Part shown: positions 54,236 to 62,428 of the stretch, piece after piece
How positions within the stretch are numbered: position 1 is the stretch's first letter
Layout of the letters: each line of letters opens with the position of its first letter
From: Clostridium disporicum
GTDB lineage: Bacteria; Bacillota; Clostridia; Clostridiales; Clostridiaceae
DNA length: 64,000 nucleotides
Reading direction: 5' to 3'
Assembly: GCF_001405015.1 (NCBI RefSeq)
Contig: NZ_CYZX01000021.1
Span: 1 to 64,000 of the forward strand
Notes under the pieces: generated by a model
What the model saw: the letters and a program-made list of their open reading frames with translations, nothing else
Database searches by the model: none
Told to the model about the DNA's origin: nothing
Program-made: the position numbers and the translations under genes

Positions 54236-55342
54236 GTGGAAGAGAAGACTAAAGCAGCTTCAAATAAGAAGAAAGATATCCAAGATAGAAATGAAAGGAT
54301 GTCTATAGTAAAGAATCTACTTGATAAAGGAAAAAAAGCAGGAGTATTAACATATAAAGAGATTTTGGATGAAATAGACCATATTGATTTAGAACCTGAA
54401 CAAATTGAAAAAATTTATGAGGTTCTTGAATCTATGGGAATAGAAGTTCAGGGTCAAGCAGCAGAGGTAGAAGTAGTAGAAGAAGATTTAGATCTTACTA
54501 TACCTGAAGGTATTGCTATTGATGACCCTGTAAGAATGTACTTAAAGGAGATTGGTAAGGTTCCACTTCTTTCATCAGAAGAAGAAATGGAGCTAGCAAA
54601 AAGAATAGAAGAAGGTGACCAATATGCTAAAAAGAAATTAGCAGAGGCAAACCTTAGACTAGTTGTAAGTATTGCTAAAAGATATGTAGGAAGAGGTATG
54701 CTTTTCTTAGATTTAATTCAAGAAGGAAACCTTGGACTTATTAAGGCAGTAGAAAAATTTGATTTCCGTAAAGGCTTTAAGTTTTCAACATATGCTACTT
54801 GGTGGATTAGGCAAGCAATTACAAGAGCTATAGCAGACCAAGCTAGAACAATAAGAATTCCTGTTCATATGGTTGAAACAATAAATAAGCTTATAAGAGT
54901 ACAAAGACAATTACTTCAAGAGCTTGGAAGAGATCCTTACCCAGAAGAAATATCAAAGGTTATGGATTTACCAGTAGATAAGGTAAGAGAAATACAAAAG
55001 ATAGCTCAAGAGCCTGTTTCATTAGAAACTCCAATAGGTGAAGAAGAAGATTCACATTTAGGTGACTTTATACCAGATGATGATGCTCCAGCACCGGCAG
55101 AAGCTGCAGCATTTACAATGTTAAAAGAACAATTAATAAATGTTCTAGATACATTAACACCAAGAGAAGAAAAGGTATTAAGACTTAGATTTGGATTAGA
55201 TGATGGTAGAGCAAGAACTCTTGAAGAAGTTGGTAAAGAGTTCAATGTTACTAGAGAAAGAATAAGACAAATTGAAGCTAAAGCTTTAAGAAAACTTAGA
55301 CATCCTTCAAGAAGCAAAAAGCTTAAGGATTATTTAGACTAG
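54236..55342 (+). CDS. sigA: RNA polymerase primary sigma factor SigA (RpoD)
   Basis: A 368-residue housekeeping sigma factor. Region 1.1 (to about 75), region 1.2 (DPVRMYLKEIGKVPLLS), region 2 (GLIKAVEKFDFRKGFKFSTYA), region 3 and region 4 (TLEEVGKEFNVTRERIRQIE) are complete. GTG start, 9 nt after AAGGAGGT. Followed by a 12-bp terminator. Confidence 0.97.
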   Translation: MEEKTKAASNKKKDIQDRNERMSIVKNLLDKGKKAGVLTYKEILDEIDHIDLEPEQIEKIYEVLESMGIEVQGQAAEVEVVEEDLDLTIPEGIAIDDPVRMYLKEIGKVPLLSSEEEMELAKRIEEGDQYAKKKLAEANLRLVVSIAKRYVGRGMLFLDLIQEGNLGLIKAVEKFDFRKGFKFSTYATWWIRQAITRAIADQARTIRIPVHMVETINKLIRVQRQLLQELGRDPYPEEISKVMDLPVDKVREIQKIAQEPVSLETPIGEEEDSHLGDFIPDDDAPAPAEAAAFTMLKEQLINVLDTLTPREEKVLRLRFGLDDGRARTLEEVGKEFNVTRERIRQIEAKALRKLRHPSRSKKLKDYLD

Positions 55343-55376
55343 TAAAATAGCACCTAAAGTCGGTGCTATTTTATTG
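55343..55376 (+). terminator. Terminator of the dnaG-sigA operon
   Basis: Perfect 12-bp stem TAAAATAGCACC/GGTGCTATTTTA (55343-55354 and 55362-55373) with a 7-nt loop. Confidence 0.85.
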
Positions 55377-55428
55377 GTTAAATTTATAAGAAATAAAAAT
55401 TAAAAAATAACATAATTTATATTTAAAG

Positions 55429-55467
55429 AAGTTAAAATATTAGATAGTCACTAATGTTTTAACTTCT
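55429..55467. repeat. Long inverted repeat upstream of trmK
   Basis: 16-bp arms (55429-55444 and 55452-55467) with one G-U pair and loop ATAGTCA. No T run follows, and a terminator already lies upstream. It may be an operator, a processed hairpin or a leader structure. Confidence 0.55.
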
Positions 55468-55526
55468 TACTAAGTTAAGGCTTAAAAGCTAATATTTACA
55501 AAAAATAGAGCGCAGAGGTAATAATA

Positions 55527-56219
55527 ATGGATAAGAGCAAAAGAATAGAATTTATAGTATCAAATCTAGAAAAGGTAACGACATTAGCAGATATAGGAAC
55601 AGACCATGGATATGTACCATTACTTGCTTTAAGAAATGGGATATGTGAGAAAGCTATAGCTTGTGATATAAATAAAGATCCATTAGCTAAAGGAAAACTA
55701 AATGCAATTTTAGAAGGAATAGACGATAAAATAGATTTTAGATTAGGAAATGGTTTTGAACCATTAGAAGTTAATGAAGTAGAAGAAGTTGTAATTGCTG
55801 GTATGGGCGGTAATCTTATAAGAGATATAATAGAGAAAGATTTAAATAAAGCAGCTTCATGTAATTACTTAGTACTTATTCCAGCGCAAAATCCAGAAGT
55901 TTTAAGAGAATATCTTTATAAAAATGATTTTGAAATAATTAAAGAGGATTTATGCTTTGATGAAGGTATTTACTATGAACTATTTATGGTAAAAAAAGCT
56001 GAAGGTCATGCAACAGAATTAGATAGCATATACTATGAAATAAGTCCAATTTTATTAAGACAGAAACATCCATTAATGAAAGATTATGTTGATTATAAAA
56101 TAGAAGAATACAATAAGATTTTAGGCTTTATAAAAGATGATAGCGAATCAGCACTAAAGAGAAAATCAGAAGTTAGTGAAAAAATAGAGATACTAAATAG
56201 AATGAAAAATTATTTATAG
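55527..56219 (+). CDS. trmK: tRNA (adenine(22)-N1)-methyltransferase TrmK
   Basis: A 230-residue Rossmann-fold SAM enzyme for m1A22 in tRNA. The SAM motif LADIGTDHGYVPLLAL (near residue 20) and VIAGMGGNLI are diagnostic. A long coiled-coil C-terminal tail follows. AGAGGT precedes the ATG. It is 8 nt from the Nif3-like gene, as in many Firmicutes after sigA. Confidence 0.94.
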   Translation: MDKSKRIEFIVSNLEKVTTLADIGTDHGYVPLLALRNGICEKAIACDINKDPLAKGKLNAILEGIDDKIDFRLGNGFEPLEVNEVEEVVIAGMGGNLIRDIIEKDLNKAASCNYLVLIPAQNPEVLREYLYKNDFEIIKEDLCFDEGIYYELFMVKKAEGHATELDSIYYEISPILLRQKHPLMKDYVDYKIEEYNKILGFIKDDSESALKRKSEVSEKIEILNRMKNYL

Positions 56220-56227
56220 GTGATAAT

Positions 56228-57013
56228 ATGAAAAAGGTGAAAGAAATTATAGAGGTTATGGAAACTTTAGCTCCTACTTTTTTAAAAGAAGATTTTGATA
56301 ATGTAGGTCTTATGGTAGGGGATAGAGAGAAAGAAGTTAAAAAGGTTTTATTAGCTTTAGATTGTACATTAAAAGTAGTAGAGGAAGCTAAAGAAAATAA
56401 TGTAGATTTAATTATAACTCATCATCCACTTATATTTAGACGTCCAAATAATATAACAACTGATACCATTCAAGGTAGAAAGATAATAGAGCTTATAAAA
56501 AATGATATTAGTTTATATTCAAGTCATACTAATTTAGATTCAGCTAAAAGTGGTTTAAATGATAGTATACCCAAATTATTAGGCTATGACTCATCAGAGA
56601 TTTTAGAGGTTAATAAAAGAGATGAGAAAGCAGGTCTTGGAAGAATAGTAACTTTAGATAAGCCTACTAAATTAGATGAAATTGTAGATAATGTTAAAAA
56701 AGCACTAAATATTAATAATCTAAGAGTGGTTAAAGGTAAAGAAGAAGTAAATAAGATTGCTATTATAAATGGAAGTGGGCAAGATTTTATAGGTAAAGCT
56801 GTTAGCAAAGGAGCAGATTGTATTATAACAGGAGATACAACATATCACTTTGCTTCAGACTATAAAGAAATGGGAATAAATATAATTGATGCTGGGCATT
56901 TTGCTTCAGAACAAATTGTATTCTTTAATGTGATGAAAAACATTATTGATAAATTTACTGACGTAGAATTTATTTTATCAAAAGTTGAAGAAGATCCGTA
57001 TACATTTTTATAA
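56228..57013 (+). CDS. Nif3-like dinuclear metal centre protein
   Basis: A 261-residue protein of the Nif3/YqfO family. Metal ligands lie in IITHHPLIF and in INIIDAGHFASEQIV. It is the short form without the PII-like insert of YqfO. Members were proposed to be GTP cyclohydrolase-like or metal proteins; the function is unsettled. TAGGTGAT precedes the ATG; co-transcribed with trmK. Confidence 0.92.
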   Translation: MKKVKEIIEVMETLAPTFLKEDFDNVGLMVGDREKEVKKVLLALDCTLKVVEEAKENNVDLIITHHPLIFRRPNNITTDTIQGRKIIELIKNDISLYSSHTNLDSAKSGLNDSIPKLLGYDSSEILEVNKRDEKAGLGRIVTLDKPTKLDEIVDNVKKALNINNLRVVKGKEEVNKIAIINGSGQDFIGKAVSKGADCIITGDTTYHFASDYKEMGINIIDAGHFASEQIVFFNVMKNIIDKFTDVEFILSKVEEDPYTFL

Positions 57014-57105
57014 ATTATATTAATTACGTAAAATTTAAAATTATAGTAATAAGGCAAATAGGTAAAGACATATTATAAACTATAGTAATTAGTAAGGTTG
57101 GTATT

Positions 57106-57330
57106 ATGTCTAAGAAAACTGATTGGGGAAAAGTATTAAGGGAAACTGTTAATGATATAATATGTGCTATTAAGACACCGTCAGCTAAGCCAAAGCAGTC
57201 TAAATGTCCAAATCCAGCGGCAAGGATATGTATATTTGTGCTTATTGGAATAACACTATTATTTTCAGGAATAGGTATCTATAGTTGGATAATTCTAATC
57301 ATGTTGTTCATAATTTTATATTTTGTTTAA
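57106..57330 (+). CDS. Small membrane protein of unknown function
   Basis: A 74-residue protein with a polar N-terminal half (GKVLRETVNDIICAIKTPS; CPNPAARIC with two cysteines) and two closely spaced hydrophobic helices at the C-terminus (residues about 42-74). AAGGTTGG precedes the ATG. It lies just before rnpB. I do not recognise the family. Confidence 0.65.
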   Translation: MSKKTDWGKVLRETVNDIICAIKTPSAKPKQSKCPNPAARICIFVLIGITLLFSGIGIYSWIILIMLFIILYFV

Positions 57331-57339
57331 AAAAACTAT

Positions 57340-57368
57340 TTGTCATAATTGAATATGTGTGATATTAT
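57340..57368 (+). promoter_or_regulatory. Sigma-A promoter of rnpB
   Basis: TTGTCA (57340-57345) - 17 bp - TATTAT (57363-57368), placing the start of transcription a few bases before the P1 helix. Confidence 0.78.
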
Positions 57369-57372
57369 ATTT

Positions 57373-57745
57373 CTTGCGAGTGGTACATGCAATCGCTGCT
57401 AGCTCTAGAAGCTAGGAGAGGAAAGTCGGAGCTCCATAGGGCGATGGTGCTGGTTAACGGCCAGTCAAGGTGACTTGAAGGATAGTGCAACAGAGATATA
57501 CCGCCAGAAGACTTTTAGTCTGAGTTCACTTAGGTGACTGGTAAGGATGGAAAGGCGAGGTAAGAGCTCACCAGCATGGTGGTGACATCATGGCTATGTA
57601 AACCCCACCTGGAGCAAGACCGAGATGTAGCATATGGGTGGCCCGTCCCGCTACGTGGTGTGTCGCTTGAGCTTACTGGTAACAGTAAGCCTAGATAGAT
57701 GATTGCTTAATACAGAACTCCGCTTACGGACTATCTCGCATCCAT
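57373..57745 (+). ncRNA. rnpB: RNase P RNA (type B)
   Basis: The catalytic RNA that matures tRNA 5' ends. The universally conserved segment GAGGAAAGTC is at about 57417-57426 and the 3' conserved block ACAGAACTCCGCTTACGG at about 57712-57729. P1 is formed by TGCGAG (57375-57380) and CTCGCA (57735-57740). Length and the Bacillus-type layout suit a low-GC Gram-positive. Exact ends are estimated. A promoter and a terminator flank it. The mobile element begins immediately downstream. Confidence 0.93.
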
Positions 57746-57749
57746 GATG

Positions 57750-57783
57750 AACACTAGCTTAACGGCTGGTGTTTTTCTTTTTT
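57750..57783 (+). terminator. Terminator of rnpB
   Basis: AACACTAGC/GGCTGGTGTT-type stem with one G-U pair and a short loop, followed by a T-rich stretch with one C. Confidence 0.8.
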
Positions 57784-57801
57784 GGCAAGATTTTGGCAAG
57801 A
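57780..57801. repeat. Tandem 11-bp repeats beside rnpB, candidate attachment site arm
   Basis: TTTTGGCAAGA occurs twice head to tail (57780-57790 and 57791-57801), between the rnpB terminator and the 3' end of an integrase gene. Such direct repeats next to an integrase can be integrase binding sites at the element end. A second copy that would mark the other end was not found in the window. Confidence 0.45.
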
Positions 57802-57809
57802 TTTATTTC

Positions 57810-58982
57810 TTAGAAATGTAGTTTAGGTAAATTTGAACTAAAGGCATCTATAACTTTTTTTTGTTGAGACATATCTATATGGCTATAAACTTTAAGTGTA
57901 AAGGAAGGATCATAATGTCCTATTCTTTTAGAAATGGTTGTTATATCTGCACCAGACATCAATTGTAGAGAAGCTGCTGAATGTCTTAGATCGTGCCATC
58001 TAATATGCTTTTTAATTTTAGATTCCTTCATTAATCTTTGTAATTTGTTATAAAAAAACATTGGATGAACGTGTTGACCATTTTCATGCCTAAAAACAAA
58101 GTCATATATTTTTTTCTTATATACAAACTCTTCAAAATCACCTCCAAGAATGGCAAGATTTTTGTCATAAACTGATTTTAACCTTAAAAATATATCTTTT
58201 AGGTTATCAGAAAAATAAATATCTCTCATAGAATGTTCAGTTTTGGGTGTCTCTTGTACTACAGTATGCCCTTGAATATAAAGTAAAGTATTTTTAACTG
58301 TTAATGTCTTGGTATCAAAATCAATATTATCCCAAGTTAATCCAGCTAACTCTCCACGCCTTAATCCAGTTTCTAAGGTTATTATAAAACCGGCAGCGAA
58401 TAAAAAGTCAAAATGGCTAGTAGTATCTAATAGACTAATAATAGTATTAATTTCATCATACGTTAGAATAGAATAATTAACAGCATCTCTTTTAGGTCTA
58501 TCAGCAGCTTTGCATGGATTTTTAAATACTAACTCTTGCTTTAATGCTCTATTGAATATGGCATTTATTAATATATATATACCTTGTAAAGTTGAACCGG
58601 TTAAAGGTTTTTCAGGATTTAAGTACTTTGCATTATTTAATGTCCTATTTATTGACATACCATTAATATCATTGATTTTAATTGGACCTAAAGTAGTCTC
58701 TAAATATTTGTGATAAAATGATTTATATCTAATATAAGTATTTAGCTTTAGATTAGTCTTAGCATAATACTCTATATACTCTTCGGCTATTTCACTAAAC
58801 CTAATAGTATTATTATCAATATACTTATAATCCTCATATTTAGATATTGCATCTCTTAATGCTTTAGTAGCAGATTTTTTATCAGAAAAGCCTGACTTAC
58901 TAATGCACTTATATTTATTTTGCAATTTAATATAAAATAGATATTGATAGCTTTTACCGTGTTTACGAATGTGTCCTTGCAA
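57810..58982 (-). CDS. Site-specific tyrosine integrase 1
   Basis: A 390-residue phage/ICE-type integrase. An N-terminal arm-binding domain (MQGHIRKHGKSYQYLF), a SAM-like core-binding domain (about 60-160) and the catalytic domain with TGLRRGELAGLTW (Arg I), HDLRHSAA (His-x-x-Arg), IGHYDPSFT (His) and the tyrosine in VYSHIDM. All catalytic residues are present. TTG start after AGAGGTGG. Its 3' end abuts the rnpB terminator, which suggests that it integrated the element there. Confidence 0.9.
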   Translation of the reverse strand: MQGHIRKHGKSYQYLFYIKLQNKYKCISKSGFSDKKSATKALRDAISKYEDYKYIDNNTIRFSEIAEEYIEYYAKTNLKLNTYIRYKSFYHKYLETTLGPIKINDINGMSINRTLNNAKYLNPEKPLTGSTLQGIYILINAIFNRALKQELVFKNPCKAADRPKRDAVNYSILTYDEINTIISLLDTTSHFDFLFAAGFIITLETGLRRGELAGLTWDNIDFDTKTLTVKNTLLYIQGHTVVQETPKTEHSMRDIYFSDNLKDIFLRLKSVYDKNLAILGGDFEEFVYKKKIYDFVFRHENGQHVHPMFFYNKLQRLMKESKIKKHIRWHDLRHSAASLQLMSGADITTISKRIGHYDPSFTLKVYSHIDMSQQKKVIDAFSSNLPKLHF

Positions 58983-59293
58983 TATAATCCACCTCTGTAA
59001 TTTGAATTTTAGTTGTACCTACCCCAGAATTATATAGTTAACTATATAACACATAAATAGTATTATACTGGGAAATATGGTTACAAGATAAACGACATGG
59101 CATAAATAACTAAATAATTCAATTTTGAAATGCAAAAAATAAGGGTCAGCAAATGCTATCCCTTAATAATACGTAATAGTTATATAAAATAATTCTTAAT
59201 TATTAATTTATTGTTGAGTTAACATAATTTTAAAGGTAACCTAAATTGTTTTTACTTCCGCAGATAAAATCACAAGATAATTCACAACTTAGC
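58983..59293. other. Intergenic region between the two integrases
   Basis: About 310 bases with no gene. It holds the leader of integrase 1 and a 20-bp perfect palindrome at 59030-59049. The rest is AT-rich with several TAATA-type runs. No terminator of the upstream integrase was recognised. Confidence 0.5.
59030..59049. promoter_or_regulatory. 20-bp perfect palindrome upstream of integrase 1
   Basis: TTATATAGTTAACTATATAA is completely symmetric. It lies about 48 bp upstream of the integrase 1 start codon on the minus strand, a position suited to an operator for an element-borne repressor or for the integrase. Confidence 0.55.
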
Positions 59294-60559
59294 TTAAATT
59301 CTTAGTTTCTTTTTATAAGAAGTATTTATACTTATTGTAAGTACAATATCGGTAACTACTTTTTTAGCTGCTTCGATTGACTCTGTAAGTATTTTACTAG
59401 ACACTAACATGGTATTGCGCCTATTTTGTGTAATGTAGTGGCAATATTTATCTAGAGTAAAGGAAGTGCTTGAATGTCCTAAAATATAAGTTAGATTACA
59501 GATATCGCCGTTGCTATTCTTTATATAATTTGATGCAAATGTATGTCTAAAGTCATGCAAAGTAAGGTCAGTATTAAGACCAAGTATTAAAAAGAGTTTT
59601 TTTAATTGCTTCCAAGGCCAAAGAGGATGAAGTACTTTACCATCTTCATGAACAAAAACAAAATCATAATTCTTTCCATTAAAGTTATTTTTAATATATT
59701 TATTTCCTAAGGCTTGTCTATTTTTATGATAAATTTTACGTAAGTACGCAAGGATATCTATCAACTCAGTGCTGAGTGGAATAACTCGATAGCTAGAATT
59801 GGATTTTAGTTTATTAGATAAAAGTACCTTTCCTTTGTTGTAAGTAAGCTGATGACGAACAGAAAGAGTTTTCTCAGTAAAGTTAATATCACTCCAAGTT
59901 AATCCTAATAATTCTCCTCTACGTAGGCCAGTGTGTAAAAGTATATTTATTATTGCGTATATTAAATAGTCAGTATGAAACGAAAGATTTAAAGATGATA
60001 GCATCAATGCTATATCTTCAGCACTAAAAATTCTTGGAAGTGTTTTTTCTACTCTAATTTTATCAGCATTTGTACAGGGATTAAAAGCAACTATATTACA
60101 TTTGATAGCTTTATTAAATATCGAATTAATTAGAGAGTAAATGCCTTTTACGGATTTAGAAGATAGAGGTTTAACAGGATCGAGGTTTTTGGCTGCTGCT
60201 AATAATGAATTTATAGTAACTGTTGTTATATCAGATATTTTCATTTCACCGATTACTGGATAGATATATTTATTGTACTTATACACGAAAGATGTATAGG
60301 TGTTAGATGATTTATGTGGCTTTATATAACCTTCAAGATAATCTAAAGCAATCATATTAAATGTTAATTCGTTAGTATTAACAGGATTACTTCTGATTTC
60401 TTTAATAGCAAGTTCTAGTGCTTTTGCAGCTTCCTCATATGATAAAAACCCTGACTTGGTTATCTGCTTACGGGTTCCATCTGCAGCTTTTTGTGAAAAT
60501 ATATATTGGAATCTATCCTCACCTTTTGAATTTTTTCTGGATCTAATATGACCTTTCAA
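59294..60559 (-). CDS. Site-specific tyrosine integrase 2
   Basis: A 421-residue integrase of the same architecture as its neighbour (start MKGHIRSRKNSKGEDRFQYIF, an arm-binding domain). Catalytic residues are present: TGLRRGELLGLTW, HDFRHTFAS, LGHSSTSFT and DKYCHY. It is clearly diverged from integrase 1, so this is not a recent duplication; two elements may have used the same site, or both may be needed. TTG start, with GAGGTGA 4-5 nt upstream. Confidence 0.9.
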   Translation of the reverse strand: MKGHIRSRKNSKGEDRFQYIFSQKAADGTRKQITKSGFLSYEEAAKALELAIKEIRSNPVNTNELTFNMIALDYLEGYIKPHKSSNTYTSFVYKYNKYIYPVIGEMKISDITTVTINSLLAAAKNLDPVKPLSSKSVKGIYSLINSIFNKAIKCNIVAFNPCTNADKIRVEKTLPRIFSAEDIALMLSSLNLSFHTDYLIYAIINILLHTGLRRGELLGLTWSDINFTEKTLSVRHQLTYNKGKVLLSNKLKSNSSYRVIPLSTELIDILAYLRKIYHKNRQALGNKYIKNNFNGKNYDFVFVHEDGKVLHPLWPWKQLKKLFLILGLNTDLTLHDFRHTFASNYIKNSNGDICNLTYILGHSSTSFTLDKYCHYITQNRRNTMLVSSKILTESIEAAKKVVTDIVLTISINTSYKKKLRI

Positions 60560-60680
60560 AGTATCACCTCAAATATCTAAAATTCAGAGCTCTTAATTAT
60601 ATTTTATATACTTTTTTGCGGCTTTCAATAGGTTGAGAGTGTGTTGGGAAGCATAGGTAAAAACTAATATATTTGGGTAT

Positions 60681-60750
60681 AAATAAATATAAATAGATAC
60701 AAATGAATACTAAATATGTACTATAGATACAAATGGATATAAATAGATAA
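60681..60750. repeat. Iteron-like repeats ATAGATACAAATG
   Basis: ATAGATACAAATG occurs at 60693-60705 and exactly again at 60723-60735, a 30-bp period. Each is embedded in related sequence (TATAAATAGAT before the first copy and after the second). Spacing near three helical turns puts copies on one DNA face. Candidate integrase/excisionase arm sites or replication iterons. Confidence 0.6.
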
Positions 60751-60805
60751 TGGGTTTATTTTTAAATATATATTAGATGTGAATAAAAGAAAAATAATAA
60801 AAATA

Positions 60806-60833
60806 TTGAAAATGTGTAAAAAGATGGTATAAT
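60806..60833 (+). promoter_or_regulatory. Promoter of the excisionase gene
   Basis: TTGAAA (60806-60811) - 16 bp - TATAAT (60828-60833), with TGG directly before the -10 (extended -10). Confidence 0.72.
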
Positions 60834-60854
60834 TAAATCATAATAGCACGGATT

Positions 60855-60876
60855 GAATAGAGATTAATAGCTATTC
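60855..60876 (+). promoter_or_regulatory. Inverted repeat downstream of the excisionase promoter
   Basis: GAATAG - 10 nt - CTATTC begins about 15 bp beyond the expected transcription start. It could be an operator or a small RNA hairpin. Confidence 0.35.
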
Positions 60877-60901
60877 ATAAGCTAAAATTTGCAAAGGAAT
60901 G

Positions 60902-60926
60902 CCATATACAGAGGAGAGGTATATGG
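60902..60926 (+). promoter_or_regulatory. Hairpin presenting the excisionase ribosome binding site
   Basis: CCATATAC (60902-60909) and GTATATGG (60919-60926) form a perfect 8-bp stem. The loop AGAGGAGAG is the Shine-Dalgarno sequence, and the ATG start (60923) is inside the 3' arm. Confidence 0.55.
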
Positions 60927-61096
60927 AAAAGTTATTATTTTCAGTTAAGGAAACGGCGGAAATGCTATATGTAAACAAAAATAAAGTCTATGATTTAATC
61001 AAGCAAGGAAAGATTGGATATATAGATCTTGGTACACGAAAAATTCCCAAGACTGAAATTGATAGGTTTATAAGAGAAAATACTATGTATATGTAG
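60923..61096 (+). CDS. Excisionase-type helix-turn-helix protein
   Basis: A 57-residue protein with one MerR-like winged helix-turn-helix (SVKETAEMLYVNKNKVYDLIKQGKIGYIDLGTRKIP, residues 7-42), typical of excisionases and of DNA-binding domain family HTH_17. It would direct integrase toward excision or bind the nearby repeats. ATG 60923 is chosen after GAGGAGAGG; an in-frame ATG at 60899 has no such site. Followed by a terminator. Confidence 0.8.
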   Translation: MEKLLFSVKETAEMLYVNKNKVYDLIKQGKIGYIDLGTRKIPKTEIDRFIRENTMYM

Positions 61097-61141
61097 CGAT
61101 AAGCCGCATAATAATTCAAAAGGATTTGAATTAGCAGCAGG

Positions 61142-61170
61142 AAGCTAGAGTTTTTACTCTGGCTTTTTTT
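61142..61170 (+). terminator. Terminator after the excisionase gene
   Basis: Arms AGCTAGAG/CTCTGGCT (61143-61150 and 61157-61164) with one G-U pair, followed by a run of T. Confidence 0.75.
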
Positions 61171-61216
61171 GTTATAAAAGAAGTTGAAGATGAATGATTT
61201 AAAAAGAGAGGTATAT

Positions 61217-61954
61217 ATGATGATTGAGAAGTTAATTTGTTTTTTTAGACAATTGATTATTGCCATTAGAAGAAAAAAAATTACATGCATTAATGATGAA
61301 AAAGATGTAAATATTGAGGAAGAAATAGAGGCAGAGCTAAATAATGAAACAGAAAGAGATTTTATAGAAGTAGAAAGCAGCGGAAAAACAACTGAAGTAA
61401 GAAGGTGTGAAGCAGTAGTGATTTTGACTAATGGGGTAGCTATTAGTGAATCTTTTATATGTGATGGAACATTAAATGCTACGGATAGAAGTTATTTATT
61501 GATTATAATATATAAATTTAATTTGGCTATGGGATATGCTGAAGTAAGTATAAGCGATTTTTTAGCGTATACGCATACTACAAATAGAACTAATGTTATA
61601 AAGGTGATTGAAAGGTTAGAAAAGAAAGAGGTAATTGAGAAGATAAAAGGTGGGGCTAATGATTCCAATAGATTTTTGGTACTTAAACATATGCTTATAA
61701 TTGGTGGAAGTAGAATAAAATATGATACTAGTAACATTAATGATACTAGTGGCAAAAGTATTGATGAGGAAATAGAATACAAAGATATAATTTTTAAGGA
61801 AGTAAGTGAGGATGAAAAGTTAAGTACTAAATATGCAGCCTTAATGATTAAGGATACGTGTTATAAAAATATTAGAGAGTTAAATGGAATTAGCGAAAAT
61901 TACACAAAGCTTGAGAGTATAGCTAATGAATTGATGAAAAAGCAGAATGGGTAG
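61217..61954 (+). CDS. Winged-helix protein of the mobile element
   Basis: A 245-residue protein I cannot name. A hydrophobic N-terminal segment (LICFFRQLIIAIRRKK) is followed by an acidic stretch, then a winged-helix-like domain (DRSYLLIIIYKFNLAMGYAEVSISDFLAYTHTTN in parts, then NVIKVIERLEKKEVIEKIKGG; about residues 95-165) and a helical tail. The domain resembles replication-initiator or plasmid Rep winged helices. ATG 61217 follows AGAGAGG. It lies between the excisionase and a further recombinase. Confidence 0.6.
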   Translation: MMIEKLICFFRQLIIAIRRKKITCINDEKDVNIEEEIEAELNNETERDFIEVESSGKTTEVRRCEAVVILTNGVAISESFICDGTLNATDRSYLLIIIYKFNLAMGYAEVSISDFLAYTHTTNRTNVIKVIERLEKKEVIEKIKGGANDSNRFLVLKHMLIIGGSRIKYDTSNINDTSGKSIDEEIEYKDIIFKEVSEDEKLSTKYAALMIKDTCYKNIRELNGISENYTKLESIANELMKKQNG

Positions 61955-62141
61955 AAAGTATAAATAGGCTTTGAAAGGTGTATATGACAGATAATAAATT
62001 ATGAGATAAATCACAAAAAACAATGAATTTTAAAAATTAAGTTCATTTTTACTAAGTAGAGTAATTAAAATAATAGTATATTTGTATAATATACTAAAGG
62101 AATTTTAAAAATGCTATGGAAGCCTCTAAGAGGTGATAAGA

Positions 62142-62414
62142 ATGAATACTAGCGAAAAGAGAATATATGATGATGTTATAAGAAGATTAAGGAGCTATTC
62201 CGGTAATGATATGTGGGAATGTATATTAGAAGAACAGGATGGAGAGTATAATATAGCCTTGCCTATAACGATGGATATCTTAGAACTTATTATCAATTAT
62301 GAAAAAGGGAAAAAAGAAATTGATGAAAGAGTAATAGAATTTTATTGTGGATGTTATGAGGTACTTTATGATTTAGACGATAGCATAAACTGGAATAATT
62401 ATTTAGATGAGTAA
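62142..62414 (+). CDS. Unknown small acidic protein
   Basis: A 90-residue acidic protein, mostly helical (RIYDDVIRRLRSYSG; CGCYEVLYDLDDSINW). No recognised family. ATG 62142 lies 4 nt after AGAGGTGA; that site can pair with CCTC just upstream (62123-62133 region). It is 14 nt from the third recombinase and so in one operon. Such acidic element proteins can be anti-restriction or regulatory, but nothing here proves it. Confidence 0.6.
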   Translation: MNTSEKRIYDDVIRRLRSYSGNDMWECILEEQDGEYNIALPITMDILELIINYEKGKKEIDERVIEFYCGCYEVLYDLDDSINWNNYLDE

Positions 62415-62428
62415 AGTGGGTGAAATAT

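Larger units (their letters stand above)
60560..60922. other. Regulatory region between integrase 2 and the excisionase
   Basis: About 360 bases between divergent genes. It holds iteron-like repeats (60693-60735), a promoter toward the excisionase (60806-60833), an inverted repeat (60855-60876) and a hairpin around the excisionase start. No further gene is seen. Confidence 0.55.

Noticed and set aside
60681..60750. CRISPR array
   Set aside because: Only two exact 13-bp copies are present with short AT-rich spacers, and no cas genes are nearby. They look like iterons instead.
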